This document shows, in pieces, positions 1 through 10,029 of a stretch of DNA of 64,000 nucleotides. The first letter of the stretch is position 1. The number at the start of each line of letters is the position of its first letter. This DNA comes from Hymenopus coronatus (taxonomy: Eukaryota > Arthropoda > Insecta > Mantodea > Hymenopodidae): contig CM060900.1 in NCBI GenBank assembly GCA_030762935.1, positions 290,994,236 through 291,058,235 of the forward strand, in the 5' to 3' direction. The notes beneath the pieces are model-generated. The model saw only the letters and a program-made list of their open reading frames with translations. It was not told where the DNA came from and did not search any database. The position numbers and the translations under genes were made by a program.

Positions 1-1030
1 CACAGTGTGGCGGGTAAAAGCTAACGTAGCTAATGAATTACATCAAGGAAAAAGTCACAAAGTAACATTCAAGCTTCTTCTGAATCTCTTTCTTTCCTTT
101 ACTCCTAATGTTTCCACCTCTTCTCTTAATTTCTATGTCAAAACAGCCATGTTTAAGCTCATAATTACATGACTAAAGAGCAAGTAGGTCTGGTCGGGCA
201 ATTGATTAAGTTTTTATTTGATGATAGCTTTGTGTATAAAATTTATACATTTTATCCAAAATATTACCTGATCAAATGTATTAAGAGCACTGCAGCTGCA
301 GTGTGATTTATCTTCATTTTCTGATGAAATCACCTTTAGCTAGCTCGTGTACATAACCTCAAATAACCAACATCTGCAATACGAAGTAAACCTAAAACGG
401 TTTACTATCCAGGTCCGCCATTTTCAGATGCCAAGAAGCATTATTGGTTATGCTCATAGTTTATAACTTGTTAATTTTAAAGGATTACAACAAAAATAAA
501 CTTATTTCTTTATTTAAACGAAGTGACCAAGGGAATGGTAGTTAATACATAAGAAATATATTTGATTTTTCCTGTTATCATGCATCATTGACTCCATAAC
601 CAGGTGCATTCCCTTAGTATTGAATGCGGAAGAGAAATAGAGCAGTACTTCGGCCATCTAGTTGCAAATAATAAGTACATACTATAAGTGTTTGTCGCCA
701 AGAAAAACTTCTTTGCTTCTTTATTTTAAATGATAAGAGTAAGGAAAGGACAGTTACTACATAAAAATGTATTTGAATTTCACTGCTGCTTTGCGTATTG
801 CCTCAATAAACTGGTGCGTTACCTTAATATTGAATGGGAAGGAAAACTATACAACTACTAGTGCCATTTAGCAACAAATGACCGTGGTACCACTGCCATC
901 TGCAATATACATTATATATAGATTATTCAGATTAAAACACGAAACATGTGCATTTAATGCACAGAAAAGCTTCGTGATTTTGCTGAGAATATTCACGAGG
1001 TAGCAGTCGCCTTATGTTTGTGATTAAGAG
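1..1030. other. Non-coding sequence, intron or intergenic
   Basis: I see no credible exon here. Apart from the diverged tandem duplication annotated separately, the stretch is AT-rich and full of stops in all frames. It could be intron or upstream sequence of the SMYD-like gene whose last exon is at 3969, but nothing in the sequence proves this. Confidence 0.4.
410..885. repeat. Diverged tandem duplication, period about 210 bp
   Basis: Two consecutive blocks align with an offset of 210 bp. The clearest anchors are TATTGAATG at 618 and again at 828, CATAA..CAGGTGCATT against AATAAACTGGTGCGTT, and TAGTTGCAAAT against TTAGCAACAAAT. The copies differ at many positions, so the duplication is old. 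No protein coding potential is visible in either copy. Confidence 0.55.
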
Positions 1031-1062
1031 AAGGAGACATTGAAATTTGTCATGATGAATTC

Positions 1063-1908
1063 TTGTCATTCAAGATACTTTCTCTCTTTTTAGTACAGCC
1101 AGGAATAGAAACCTTCGAGAAATTCGAAGAAATTATAATTCATTATGGCTATCTCTCTGAACAGTTTAACCAGTTTTCAACTAAGGGAATGCTCACTGAG
1201 GGTGAGCCTGTTAAGGTGCCCATAGTGTGCCAACATTGTCACAAAATTGGTTATCTTCAACCAGATTGCTTTAAGAGGAAAGCATGTGATGGCAATAAGT
1301 GTACAAAGTCGAATAATGCTTCGAACTTATGACAATTAATAGCTACAGTAAATTTTGATCAGAAATCTACGCAATATAAATTAGTGGCTAATAAAACTTT
1401 GTCATTACCTTGTGTTTTAGCGGAAGTATTTAAGGTTCCTAGTTTGTCCTTGTTAGATAGGGTAGTGTTGTTTTCTTAGTTAATGCCAAGTTTGGGAACT
1501 CTTTCCCAAACAACTTACTGCCAACATTAAAGCGTGGGGATAGTTGCAGAATCGTTGAAAGTATTAGGTAAGTGTTTCTTACCCATAAGAATTGCCAACT
1601 TTCTCTGGAATGTGGAGGTTTTAGTGGTGGCTAACCTCCCAATGCATATAATTTTAGGCAGTAATTTCGTGGTCAAAGCCACCATGATTACTGATGTATC
1701 TAATCGACTTTCATGGTTCAATTTCAAACCTAACGTACGGATACTAATTCACTTGGTGGATTCGGGAATATTATGCAGAGATATGGGACATAAATTCTGT
1801 CTCAGTAATCTTGAAGCAGAAGTTGGGGAAAATCAAGAATATCAAGTATTCTCGCACCTGCCCCGGGCTCATGCTGGTAGTTTTGGGGAAGTTATACAAG
1901 AATTTTAG
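1063..1908 (+). pseudogene. gypsy gag C-terminus and protease-like remnant
   Basis: The first part (1063-1329) encodes CQHCHKIGYLQPDC, a retroviral-type zinc knuckle in which the usual histidine of CX2CX4HX4C is a tyrosine. The second part (1534-1905) encodes a stretch with HIILGSNFVVK, which fits the end of an aspartic protease domain of gypsy Pol, where an ILG motif is usual. The catalytic DTG lies in the degraded gap between the two and is not recognisable. The two ORFs are in different frames separated by stops. Confidence 0.55.
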
Positions 1909-1959
1909 AATGTCCTTACAGAGTACTTAGGGCATACAGACTTTATTTACTATGATATT

Positions 1960-2999
1960 AAGTAGTTAGATGAATCTCCAGTTAGGTTGTGTCCCTATAG
2001 GTTACCTCCTCACAGGCATGACTTATTGAAGTCTGAAATGAACGATATGCTCCGGAAATGTGTTATAAGACCCTCTACATGAAATTATTCTAACCCAGTC
2101 TTTCTAGTTCCTAAGTCACAAAATAAAGTACGGATTGTTGTTGATTATATGACTCTTAATACTAAAATATCTATAAATCAGGTACCTTTACCTCATTTGC
2201 ATGAAAATTATCTTTGGTTTACTAAGGTATGTCATTTCACCACACTAGATCTTAATAGTGCATATTACCAGATCCCTGTAACCGAAAGATGGACATTTTC
2301 CTTATTTTTCACGCATTTCAATTTATTTTAATTTAATGTTTTGCCCTTTGGATTGGCGATGGGAACTCAGGTATTATCTCATTTGTTAGATAAAACCTTC
2401 CATGATTTGAAGTATAAATCTTGTTTAATTACCTGTATAATTTGTGTATTTACTCCAGTACATTTGAAGAACACGATAACATGTAAAAGAAGATAAATTT
2501 TATAGGCATCCCGGATTATGCCCAGTATGCAATACCACTTAATGCATTGAGGAAAAAAGGGGTAACGTTTAAATGGAGCTCAGAGCAACAAGATAGCTTT
2601 GTAAAGCTTAAGTTGGCACTAACATCGCTGCCAGTTCTTGCCATTCCTGATTTTAGTAAACAGTTTATCTTGCAATCCAATGCAAGCATAGGCCCTTTCC
2701 ATTAATGAGTAAGAAGCGTTAGCGGTTTTGTATGCGTTGAGTAAGTGCAAATTTTATTTGCAGCCGAAGGAGTTTCTCCTTGAAACGGATAACCAAGCAT
2801 TATCCTGGGTCCTTGCTTCTCTCTGTAAAACAGGGAAGATAGCGAGGTGGCTCTACTTATATCTGCCTACAAATTTAGGGTGATATATATTAGGGGTAGC
2901 CTTAATTGTATTGCGGACGCTTTCTCTAGGATGTTAGAAACTAACCTTGAGGAATCAAAGATTGAGTGTGATTATGGACCTGTTTTACACCTTACTTAA
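1960..2999 (+). pseudogene. gypsy reverse transcriptase and RNase H remnant
   Basis: RT motifs run in order: the LKSEMNDMLRKCVIRPS block near 2030, NPVFLVPKSQNKVRIVVDY near 2093, then TTLDLNSAYYQIPV near 2240 and LPFGLAMGTQ near 2343. The FADD/YVDD catalytic block is deleted or unreadable. The RNase H/thumb side resumes near 2520 in another frame with KGVTFKWSSEQQDSFVKLK and LAIPDFSKQFIL, and ends with ISAYKFRVIYIRGSLNCIAD near 2860-2930. Many in-frame stops and several frameshifts are present. It is non-functional. Confidence 0.7.
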
Positions 3000-3039
3000 T
3001 GATTCATCATTAGAGTTTGGGGAATTTTCTAAATTCCAA

Positions 3040-3430
3040 AATGAGGATCACAGATTGAAGCCCATTATTGAAGCATTGTAGGTTGGATGAGGTAATATCA
3101 CCCTATACTCTTCGCGATCACACCTTATGTTGCAAGGATAAGTCTGGTAAATGGAAGATAGTGGTACTAGAAAGGATCATACCGTATTGTTTAAATATTG
3201 TCATGAAGGATCCATCTGCGCCCATCAAGGCATTTATTAAACATGCCATAAAATCTGGCAATACATTATTTGGAAAGGGATGGATGCGGACATTAGAGTG
3301 TTAGTGAATGCATGTCAAGTTTGCAAAATGAGTAAATCTGCCCAAAACACTAGACTTGGACACTTGTCTTCCAACATAGCTAATCGTCCGATGGAAAATG
3401 ATGCAAAGCATGCATTAATATTATACACTT
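3040..3430 (+). pseudogene. gypsy integrase N-terminal zinc-binding remnant
   Basis: After the RNase H end, a frame encodes YTLRDHTLCCKDKSGKWKIV and then APIKAFIKHAIKSGNTLF, which matches the spacing of the gypsy integrase HHCC zinc-binding region. The paired cysteines follow as ACQVCKMSKSAQ around 3305-3345 in another frame. The catalytic DDE core is not present; the homology stops near 3430. Confidence 0.5.
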
Positions 3431-3968
3431 AAGCAAGACAGTTGTTTTAGATTTGTCTTCAAATGTCAATTTTGCCGAAAGTCTTCCTGGCTAATAGTGT
3501 CCAGCATAGCTGATGTAAAATTCGCCTGGAATGCAATGGTATAGTCAAGGTGTATAAACGAAGTCAACTGTATAGAGGAGATTATAAAAACCTTAATTCT
3601 TGCTGCATGATGTATACTGCTGCTTAATACCCTGAACTCATGCCCTCGTGCATTGTGCCGAGAGGTAGTGTCAACTACCAAATACATAGTCATAATGCCA
3701 AGCCCATAATGCAAGATCTTACTCCCAACTTTAGGTGAAAAAACTGAAGAAAAGGAAAGTAGGGGGTTGAAGGAGAAAGTGGACAAACGCAGAAGGTGAG
3801 GAATGGAAGAGTCCAAGGCAAGAAGAGGGGTACCGGAAAGATAATGGTACAGTTTTGTGTATGAATAACCTCTGATATTCTAATGAAAATCAACAAAACG
3901 TGACAATATAATGGCTATATTCTCTCAGCATACTATCTTTTCGCTAATACTATAAACATTTTTTGCAG

Positions 3969-4279
3969 ATATGTGTAAGGATTTATTGGCAGTAACCGAT
4001 GCACTAGACGCTGGTTCTTCAAGATTGGTTCTCTATTCATCAGTGCTGCTTCTGGAAATGCAAAGTACCGTATTAACTCAAGCTCAACGAAAATATGTCA
4101 AGGGTATCATAGACAAAAAACAGCTTAAAGAATTCTCTCAAATGGCGCACAAGCTTTTGAACTGTGCCATTGAATCGTTGAAATATGAACCACCATTTTC
4201 ACCAGGAAGGAAATTGTCAGAAATTGCGGATCAGCATCTCTCAGAGTTACACATATGGGAAAAAAATATGAACATTTAA
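3969..4279 (+). CDS. 3' terminal exon of a SMYD-like (SET/MYND domain) gene
   Basis: A splice acceptor, polypyrimidine followed by TTTTTTGCAG, ends at 3968. The exon is then open for 103 codons to a TAA at 4277-4279, entering with two bases of a split codon. The protein (VTDALDAGSSRLVLYSSVLL, then AIESLKYEPPFSPG and a tail of repeated Leu/Trp) looks like the helical C-terminal part of insect SMYD proteins, where a LxxEPPxSPEG motif follows the SET/post-SET region and closes with a short helix. SMYD proteins are lysine methyltransferases; this exon itself holds no catalytic residue. The rest of the gene must lie upstream, partly outside the window. The alternative is an unrelated helical exon. 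No frameshift is seen, so it may be a live gene. Confidence 0.55.
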
Positions 4280-4474
4280 CTACTAATAAAAGGAATTCAT
4301 AAGCAATTCATACTATGATTTGCTTCACAGCTGAGGGGCTTACATGATTGACTGAAATTCAAATATTATTGTTTAGAGTTATTTAGCTATGGTGATATCT
4401 TCAAAGCTTGCTTACACAATTTTCTGTGCTATCTAGTTTAAATGTATAATAAGAACAAATGTTGTGGTGTTAAA

Positions 4475-4480
4475 AATAAA
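4475..4480 (+). terminator. Possible poly(A) signal for the SMYD-like gene
   Basis: An AATAAA hexamer lies 196 bases after the stop codon. Another candidate, AATAAAA, is only 5 bases after the stop and is less likely. In AT-rich DNA this hexamer is common, so the assignment rests mainly on distance. Confidence 0.3.
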
Positions 4481-4489
4481 ATGAATAAC

Positions 4490-5160
4490 CAGAAAATATG
4501 ATCACAAGACTAAGAATTTGACATGCACCTATGTACTTTAGGTTCTTATTCCGCCTAGTATCTCAGTTGCTCCAACTAGGTGCTGTCCTGTTTTCATTCT
4601 AGTTTCAGGTATGAATTGTGAGTTCAACAAATTAATAAATAAATAGATAATTTGAAATAATTTAAAAAATGAAATAAAAATAGAAAATCTCTGTTGATTA
4701 TGTACTTCCAAGCAGGACTTTTGTATTCATTTATACTTATATCTGCCTTGGATATCCTAACTATATAAGCACCAAGAGTAAAATGCCAACACTGCAACAT
4801 TCCTTTGACCCTTATAATTATCTCCTCTTCATCTTCTAAACTCCCAAATGGAACGTTTTGTTTCGATCATTACTTTGATTCTCCAATTATAGGTTAAGTA
4901 ATCAAGATGAGGGTAAAAGATGTGCAATTTACACATGACATCTTTCACCATTTGTAACACATTTCTCACAATTTTTCATATCATAGATCTTTTACATTTC
5001 CAGGATATGTTATTGCAAATGAACCATATGACCACACTTTTACGTCTCTGGTTTTAACATTTAAATTGAGAGCAGTTGGCTCAAATGATGCTCATTACTT
5101 TTGAAACTATTAATGCTAGAGTGCTCTCCGATATTCATTTCAAAACAGTATTAATGTGTT
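4490..5160. other. Intergenic AT-rich DNA
   Basis: Nothing recognisable: no open frame of note, no inverted repeats of useful length. The stretch separates the SMYD-like terminal exon from a cluster of SINEs. Confidence 0.4.
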
Positions 5161-5280
5161 AAAAAGGTAGACTCAAACTAAAAACTCAATGCCATTGCCA
5201 GAATTTGAACAGTGAATCTCCTAGTCTCAAGCTGGTTGCTGTAACCTCTGAGCTATCATGGCAACATGCCAGCACAGCAT
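5161..5280 (-). mobile_element. tRNA-derived SINE, minus-strand copy
   Basis: Read on the minus strand, the right part has an A-box-like ATAGCTCAGAGGTTACAGC and the middle a B-box-like TGTTCAAATTC, the internal pol III promoter of a tRNA. It is followed by a tail GGCATTGAGTTTTTAG and TTTGAGTCTACC. The same tail with small changes occurs in the plus-strand copy at 5441-5590, so the two are members of one SINE family in opposite orientation 160 bp apart. Confidence 0.6.
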
Positions 5281-5440
5281 TCCACAACTGACTTGCACAT
5301 TTCCCGGTAAACCATAAGATGATTACAAATTATTTTGAGACAACATACCCCAAAGGTAAATTACAACAATAATTTGAAATCACTTTGTGATTTACTGGGA
5401 AACATGCGAGCCAGTTACAGAATTAACTGCTCTGCTGACT

Positions 5441-5640
5441 TGCTGATATGGTAGCTCATTTGATTAGAGCAACTGGCTAGCGACCGGGAGATCCGTGATT
5501 CAAATCGCAGCTATGGCAGTGAATTTTTCGGTCTGACTCTACCTGCTCCACCTGTGGTCTTACACACTGCCTGTGTGAAAAAAAAAATTATACACTTATG
5601 TACACACATATACACATACACACACACACATATACTGGTA
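5441..5640 (+). mobile_element. tRNA-derived SINE with simple-repeat tail
   Basis: The head is tRNA-like: GGTAGCTCATTTGATTAGAG as A-box region and GTGATTCAAATCGC as B-box. The tail GGCAGTGAATTTTTCGG and CTGACTCTACC matches the minus-strand copy at 5161-5280. It ends in an A11-12 run at about 5579-5590 and then in a CA/TA-rich microsatellite to about 5640. Read as a tRNA it lacks proper stems, so it is not a functional tRNA gene. Confidence 0.65.
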
Positions 5641-5718
5641 TGCAAAATCAAAGGATGAGTAGCATAGATTAATATAACATATGAACTATTTGGTAGAAAT
5701 GTATGAAAGCGCAGGAAT

Positions 5719-6830
5719 ATGTTGCTAGATGTCTCTCACATGCACACAGAAACCTCGACATCACATGGCGTGAGTGTAGTAAGACTAAAGAGCCAAGTGG
5801 TTCTGGTACCAATACACGGGGAAGTGGAACAACATTTGGATGACTTCACATGGAGAAGAATCATCGGAAAACTGGAAGGACGAAGTGTGATGAGTGTTGC
5901 CCAAGAGTTTGGTATTGCTCACGGCATTGTTTCACGTGTATGGGGAGCCCTCCACCAAAGGTACTGCTGTCAGAAGCAGAGGAGGTTGTCAACCATGGTC
6001 AACTACAGTAGCAGATGACCGCTACATTGTGCAACTGGCAAGAAGGTATCCATGTCAAACAGTGGCTGCAATTGCAACCATATCTAACAGGACTGCTAGG
6101 CATACAATATCACACTACACAGTGGCATGGTGACTGCATAGAGATTTCTCTTTGTCTGACAGCTAGCATGTTGTGTTTCATTGACACCTGTACATCAGGA
6201 GCACCATATGCAATGGTCAAAGAGAAACCGAATTGGACCAAAGAGGAATGCAGTTGCGTGCTCTTCTCACATGAGAGTAGATTCAGCTCTGAGTAGTGAT
6301 TCTTGATGTACCCCAGTCTGGTTAGAGGTGGGAACACGTAATGAACCAAGGAACATCCTTGAACATGATAGCTTTGATTAACCGCATGTTATGGTGCAAG
6401 GAGGCATATTGTTGCATGAAGGGATCGTCCTTCAAATCTTTGAACATGGTGTACTCACCAGTCAACATTGTTGAGTTACTACACATATTTTCAGGAGTGC
6501 AGTGGGCCCTGACTTCATTTTTATAGAGGACAACATGCTTTTGCATCGAACAGTGCAGTCCTTCGTCTCTTAGAGTGAGAGGATATTCGGCGAATGTACT
6601 GGTCTGTCCATTTCCCTGATTTAAATTCCATTGAATATGTGTAGAATGCTATGGGAAGATGCACTGGAGCATGTCCACATACACCAATGACTCTCCAACA
6701 GTTTTTCAACAGCGCTGGTGTAGGAATGAAATGTCCTAACACAGGATCTCCTTAGTAACCTTGAGGCCAGCATGGGAGCAGGATGTTGAGCATGCATGGC
6801 TGTCTGTGGTCATTATACATCTTTTTAAGC
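5719..6830 (+). pseudogene. Tc1-type transposase, degraded
   Basis: The fossil runs in Tc1 order on the plus strand. Helix-turn-helix region: FTWRRIIGKLEGRSVMSVAQ and FGIAHGIVSRVWGAL (5845-5950). Second helix: DRYIVQLARRYPCQTVAAIA (6018-6080). First catalytic block: the end of a frame with SHESRFSSE (6270-6296), where TDESRF would be expected, so the Asp is replaced by His. The C-terminal block is VCPFPDLNSIEYV-like near 6600-6640 (WPARSPDLNPIEH in active relatives). At least five frame changes and several stops. Tc1 transposases cut and paste DNA at TA sites. Flanking terminal repeats could not be identified with confidence. Confidence 0.65.
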
Positions 6831-7061
6831 ACCATGTCTTAATTTTTGTAATAATAGAGTACCATCATATGACAGTGACATAAGTGTAGCTTATTTTCTA
6901 TGAATAAAAATGTCATTCCTCTTTGTCTTATTGTATATTTGTTATTAAGTTTCCTACTGTAGCATTCTATAGTAGTTCTCTCTATGTATAATTCAAGTTT
7001 CATTGAGCTATGTTATTAGGTAGTTGCACAGCATGTGAATGTTACTTTCGTCCTTCGATTT

Positions 7062-7203
7062 TAATGGTGTTTAGCACCCGCTTTTACCATAAATGGCGCC
7101 GCAAGCAATGACACTGATGATACATGAAACGAAGACGTAACACCGGTGGAATGTGATGACAGGAGAAACCAGAGAACCCGAAGTAACCACTCGGCCACGC
7201 CTT
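7062..7203 (-). mobile_element. SINE family A, third and internally deleted copy
   Basis: On the minus strand this copy matches the SINEs at 9053-9303 and 24393-24657: plus-strand anchors are GTGTTTAGCACCCGCTTTTA, AATGGCGCCGC, GATGATACATG and CACCGGTGGAATG, ending in CACTCGGCCACGCC. The central part seen in the other copies is missing, so only about 140 bp remain. Confidence 0.6.
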
Positions 7204-8370
7204 GTCCTTAGGTTTTGCATACCCTGTGTATATACCGATTGTTACAGAATTAAACCAGCAAACCTTCAGCGGTTACAGAGGAGTAGACTAGGATGACACT
7301 GAGATAGCATACCTATGATCTGTGACACCAAACTTTGCAGTTAAGTAATGATTTTGCATTGGAATATTTGTACTGATAATTGCACATACAGAGGCTGAAT
7401 ACACATGTGGTTCTGTTTTTGATTCAAAAGTAGTTATATTCTGCTACATAAGCATGAAAATAGTTACCAATGTGGTATTTTCGAAGTTATGAGCTTTGAT
7501 ATTAAAGAAAATGCTCCATCAGCAAGGGCCAGTGCACCACTGAGCTCCAGTTTCACATTGTGGAAAACTGTATGAATTAGAAGCATTTCTTTATGTACAG
7601 CAATAGAGCAGTGAGAAGCAACCTTAGCTCCTAGTCTGTTAGTCCTGAGTAGGCCTGGGTTCCAACCTTACTCAAAATCTTAAACCTTTATTTTCCAAGC
7701 ATGCAAATGACATACATTTGAGGTGAACCCAAGTTTCGTTCTGAGTGTTTCTTTAAAATTTTAAGTGATTTTATGGAAGTAATCACATGCTATGTTTTAA
7801 CACTGCATAGGAAAAATGGTAAACTCTTTCCATTTTTCCTGTGCATGGTTTGTAACATGGTTTACCGGTATCGGCTATGCAGATGTGAATGCTTAATTTA
7901 AAGATACTTTCAGACTAATAACGTATGTGTTTCACTGCTTCTGTTGCTGTACTCAAAGTAGATTACTATGAGAACATGTCAGTAGCATGTTCCACTTTCA
8001 ATTAGATGGCGCAATGCTAAAACCATTTTCAAGCTAACAATTTTTTTCCCCACATCAGGTGGATTGTAGAAGTTGGGGGTAAACTCAATTTTCATTTATG
8101 GTAGTTTTCTCAAACTAAGTACATTTTACAGAGGTACTCCCATGGTAAATTTGAACAAGTTGTACATAGGGTACATTACTGCAGTTTGCTTGTGCATGCG
8201 CTGTAGCATGAGTTGATGACCAGATATCAGTTATGCAAATGTGCCATAACACCTGCATATGCATTCTTTCAAGGTCATTGATGTATAATAGCACATATGT
8301 TGCATTGCTACTCTGCCTTCTACTGGAACTGAGTTATTCTCATAAAAGCCATGGAATACACTTCTTAGGA
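7204..8370. other. Intergenic DNA without recognisable features
   Basis: No coding, no terminal repeats, no low-complexity tract worth naming. A weak near-repeat of AAAATGGTAAACTCTTTCC and CCATTTTTCCTGTGC around 7811-7848 forms an imperfect inverted pair but has no further structure. Confidence 0.35.
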
Positions 8371-8380
8371 GTTAACTAAT

Positions 8381-8842
8381 ATGCACTTTGTTTATGGGGA
8401 GGTAGGAGTTAACACACAGGAAGCAGCACGGCTCTATGCAGTCAGATGCTGTCAACGATACATTCTGCATCATACTATCTTTCAGTCTATTCACCTGTGT
8501 CTGCAGCAAATGGGATCCCTGGTTGTGCATAGGCCAATGCTGGTGCAAGACAAGCCTGTCACACACTAGGTTTGAAGAACAGGTGTTTGAAAGGGTTTAC
8601 ACAGTCATTCATCTAGCACCTGTGCTATTGCACATATTGTGGGCACCATTAGTATCAGCGTAAGGCGAGTGTTACAGGAAGATACACTCCATCCCTTCCA
8701 TCTTATAATGGCACAGGCCTTGAAATCAGCTGACTATGTTCCTTGAGTTCAATTTTGTACTGGGCCTTCGAGCAGCATGGTGAACACCTAGACTTCTTTT
8801 CCCGAGCGATCTTTACTGACGAATGTTTCACAAGGGAAGGAA
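8381..8842 (+). pseudogene. DUF4817-type insect transposase N-terminal half
   Basis: The start MHFVYGEVGVNTQEAARLYA followed by HHTIFQSIHLCLQQMGSLVV is the helix-turn-helix head (DUF4817) found on many insect transposon proteins of the Tc1/mariner-like superfamily. Frame-shifted continuations give RFEEQVFERV, RVLQEDTLHPFHL and finally FFSRAIFTDECFTREGM at 8790-8843. The last piece covers the first catalytic Asp of the DDE domain (FTDE). Homology stops exactly where a microsatellite begins, so the second half of the transposase is gone. At least three frame changes; inactive. Confidence 0.6.
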
Positions 8843-8965
8843 TGGCCGCCGCCACCGCCATTGCCACCGCTACCGCCACTGCCACCGCCACTGCTGCCAC
8901 CACCACCACCACCACCATCATCATTATTTATTTATTGTTTATTATTTACTATTATTTATCATTAC

Positions 8966-9005
<40 letters not shown>

Positions 9006-9030
9006 GTGATTATTATTATTAATACTACAT
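8843..9030. repeat. Compound microsatellite: GCC/CCA-rich then TTA/ATT-rich
   Basis: An interrupted CCGCCA/CCACCG tract (8845-8920) passes through CCACCATCATCATT into TTATT and then an uninterrupted ATT run from about 8966 to 9004, with more ATT after a short break. Open frames across it (Ala-rich, His-rich, Ile-rich) are artefacts of the triplet repeat. Confidence 0.85.
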
Positions 9031-9052
9031 AATCACCATTACCGTGTCATCA

Positions 9053-9303
9053 GGCCACGCCATGGTCGTGTGGTTAGACCATTCGCCTCTCACCAAATTG
9101 GCCAGATTCAATACCAATCGACCACATATGAGATTTGTAGTGGACAAAGCGGCATAGGGGTAGGTTTACTCCAGGTTCTCAAGTTTTCCTTGCCATCGCA
9201 TTCCACCACTGCTCCATCTTCATTGCATGTATCATCAGTGTCATTGCCTGCGGTGTCATGTGTAGTATACGCAGGCAATAAACACTATAAAAATAAAAAA
9301 AAT
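9053..9303 (+). mobile_element. SINE family A, plus-strand copy
   Basis: The 5' end is tRNA-like, with A-box ATGGTCGTGTGGTTAGACC and B-box-like CAGATTCAATACC. The 3' part GCATTCCACCACTGCTCCAT, ATCATCAGTGTCATTGCCTG and AATAAACACTATAAAAAT matches the reverse complement of 24393-24657 closely. It ends in an A-rich tail. It lies directly 3' of the ATT microsatellite. Confidence 0.75.
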
Positions 9304-9640
9304 TCATCACCACATGTCCACCAATTCAAGGCATGCATAAGGAGCTTGATTTTTTTTTTCTTTTGCATGAATCAGGAATATTCTTAACTTGCAGTGTGAA
9401 TTATAGTTCTAAATTTAGTTTCTCGCTTGTTATGCTGAAGTTTCTCCCATTCTGAACATTCTGAGAAGTGAAAGAGTTTGGGTTTTGATCCTTATTGTTT
9501 ACATTACCCCCAAATTAGGGGAATGAATAAAAAACCAATTTCCTTATTGTTTCTGAATTTTTTTTATGGAATGTGTAGATAACAGAAACAATTTACTTAT
9601 TAGCTGGTCTTCATCTCTCTCATATCTAGCATATACATAG

Positions 9641-9663
9641 ATTTGTTGTTGTTGTTGTTGTTA
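9641..9663. repeat. (GTT)n microsatellite
   Basis: Seven consecutive GTT-type units. The surrounding 9304-9900 sequence holds no gene that I can recognise. Confidence 0.8.
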
Positions 9664-9904
9664 ATGTGTAATAAATTTATTTCTGTATGATGTTCCTTCA
9701 TATTTCCTCTGTCCTGAGGTCAACAAGAACAGGACTTCAATGTTGCCTTTTCTTTCTCAAGTGTCACCCTTTTGCACCCATAAACAAAGATTGAGGTGGT
9801 TATTGCTTCTTAAAATGATTCCCTCTCTTAAATTTAACAGCACTGGTCAGCACATGAAATGGTTTGTATTTGGTGTCCCCTGATACATCAATCGAAATAC
9901 AGAG

Positions 9905-10025
9905 AAAAAATAAATAATCCTGTTGCGATTTGAACCTCTGAGCTATCAACCATACGAATGACACTATGTTCTCTAAACTTTTACCACTCAGTTATCTTGC
10001 ACTTCATTTTGCATGGCTGTGATTA
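9905..10025 (-). mobile_element. tRNA-like SINE remnant
   Basis: On the minus strand there is an A-box-like AAGATAACTGAGTGGTAAAAG and, about 55 bases on, GATAGCTCAGAGGTTCAAATC, which contains a B-box-like GGTTCAAATC. The string CCTCTGAGCTATCA on the plus strand is shared with the SINE at 5161-5280, suggesting a common origin. It has no clear tail and is not a functional tRNA. Confidence 0.45.
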
Positions 10026-10029
10026 CCAA

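Larger units (their letters stand above)
1030..3480 (+). mobile_element. Ty3/gypsy retrotransposon, internal region, heavily decayed
   Basis: Translated fragments in consistent order on the plus strand give gag zinc knuckle, protease-like region, reverse transcriptase, RNase H and integrase zinc-binding region, which is the gypsy order. Frames change repeatedly and stops are common, so this is a dead copy. No LTR pair could be found; the left edge fades out near 1030 and the right edge is lost after the integrase HHCC region near 3450. It sits 5' of the SMYD-like terminal exon in the same orientation and may lie in an intron of that gene (inference). Confidence 0.75.

Noticed and set aside
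3466..3896. Two minus-strand frames of 116 and 68 codons
   Set aside because: Low-complexity, no family resemblance, overlap each other, and lie in the polypyrimidine-rich intron before the SMYD-like exon.
5450..5520. Functional tRNA gene
   Set aside because: A- and B-box words are present but the cloverleaf stems do not pair and a SINE tail follows; the same applies to 9053, 9905, 23240, 23580 and 24630.
8703..9032. Open frames rich in Ala/Val, His or Ile of 69-88 codons
   Set aside because: They are translations of the GCC/CCA and ATT microsatellite and change identity with frame.
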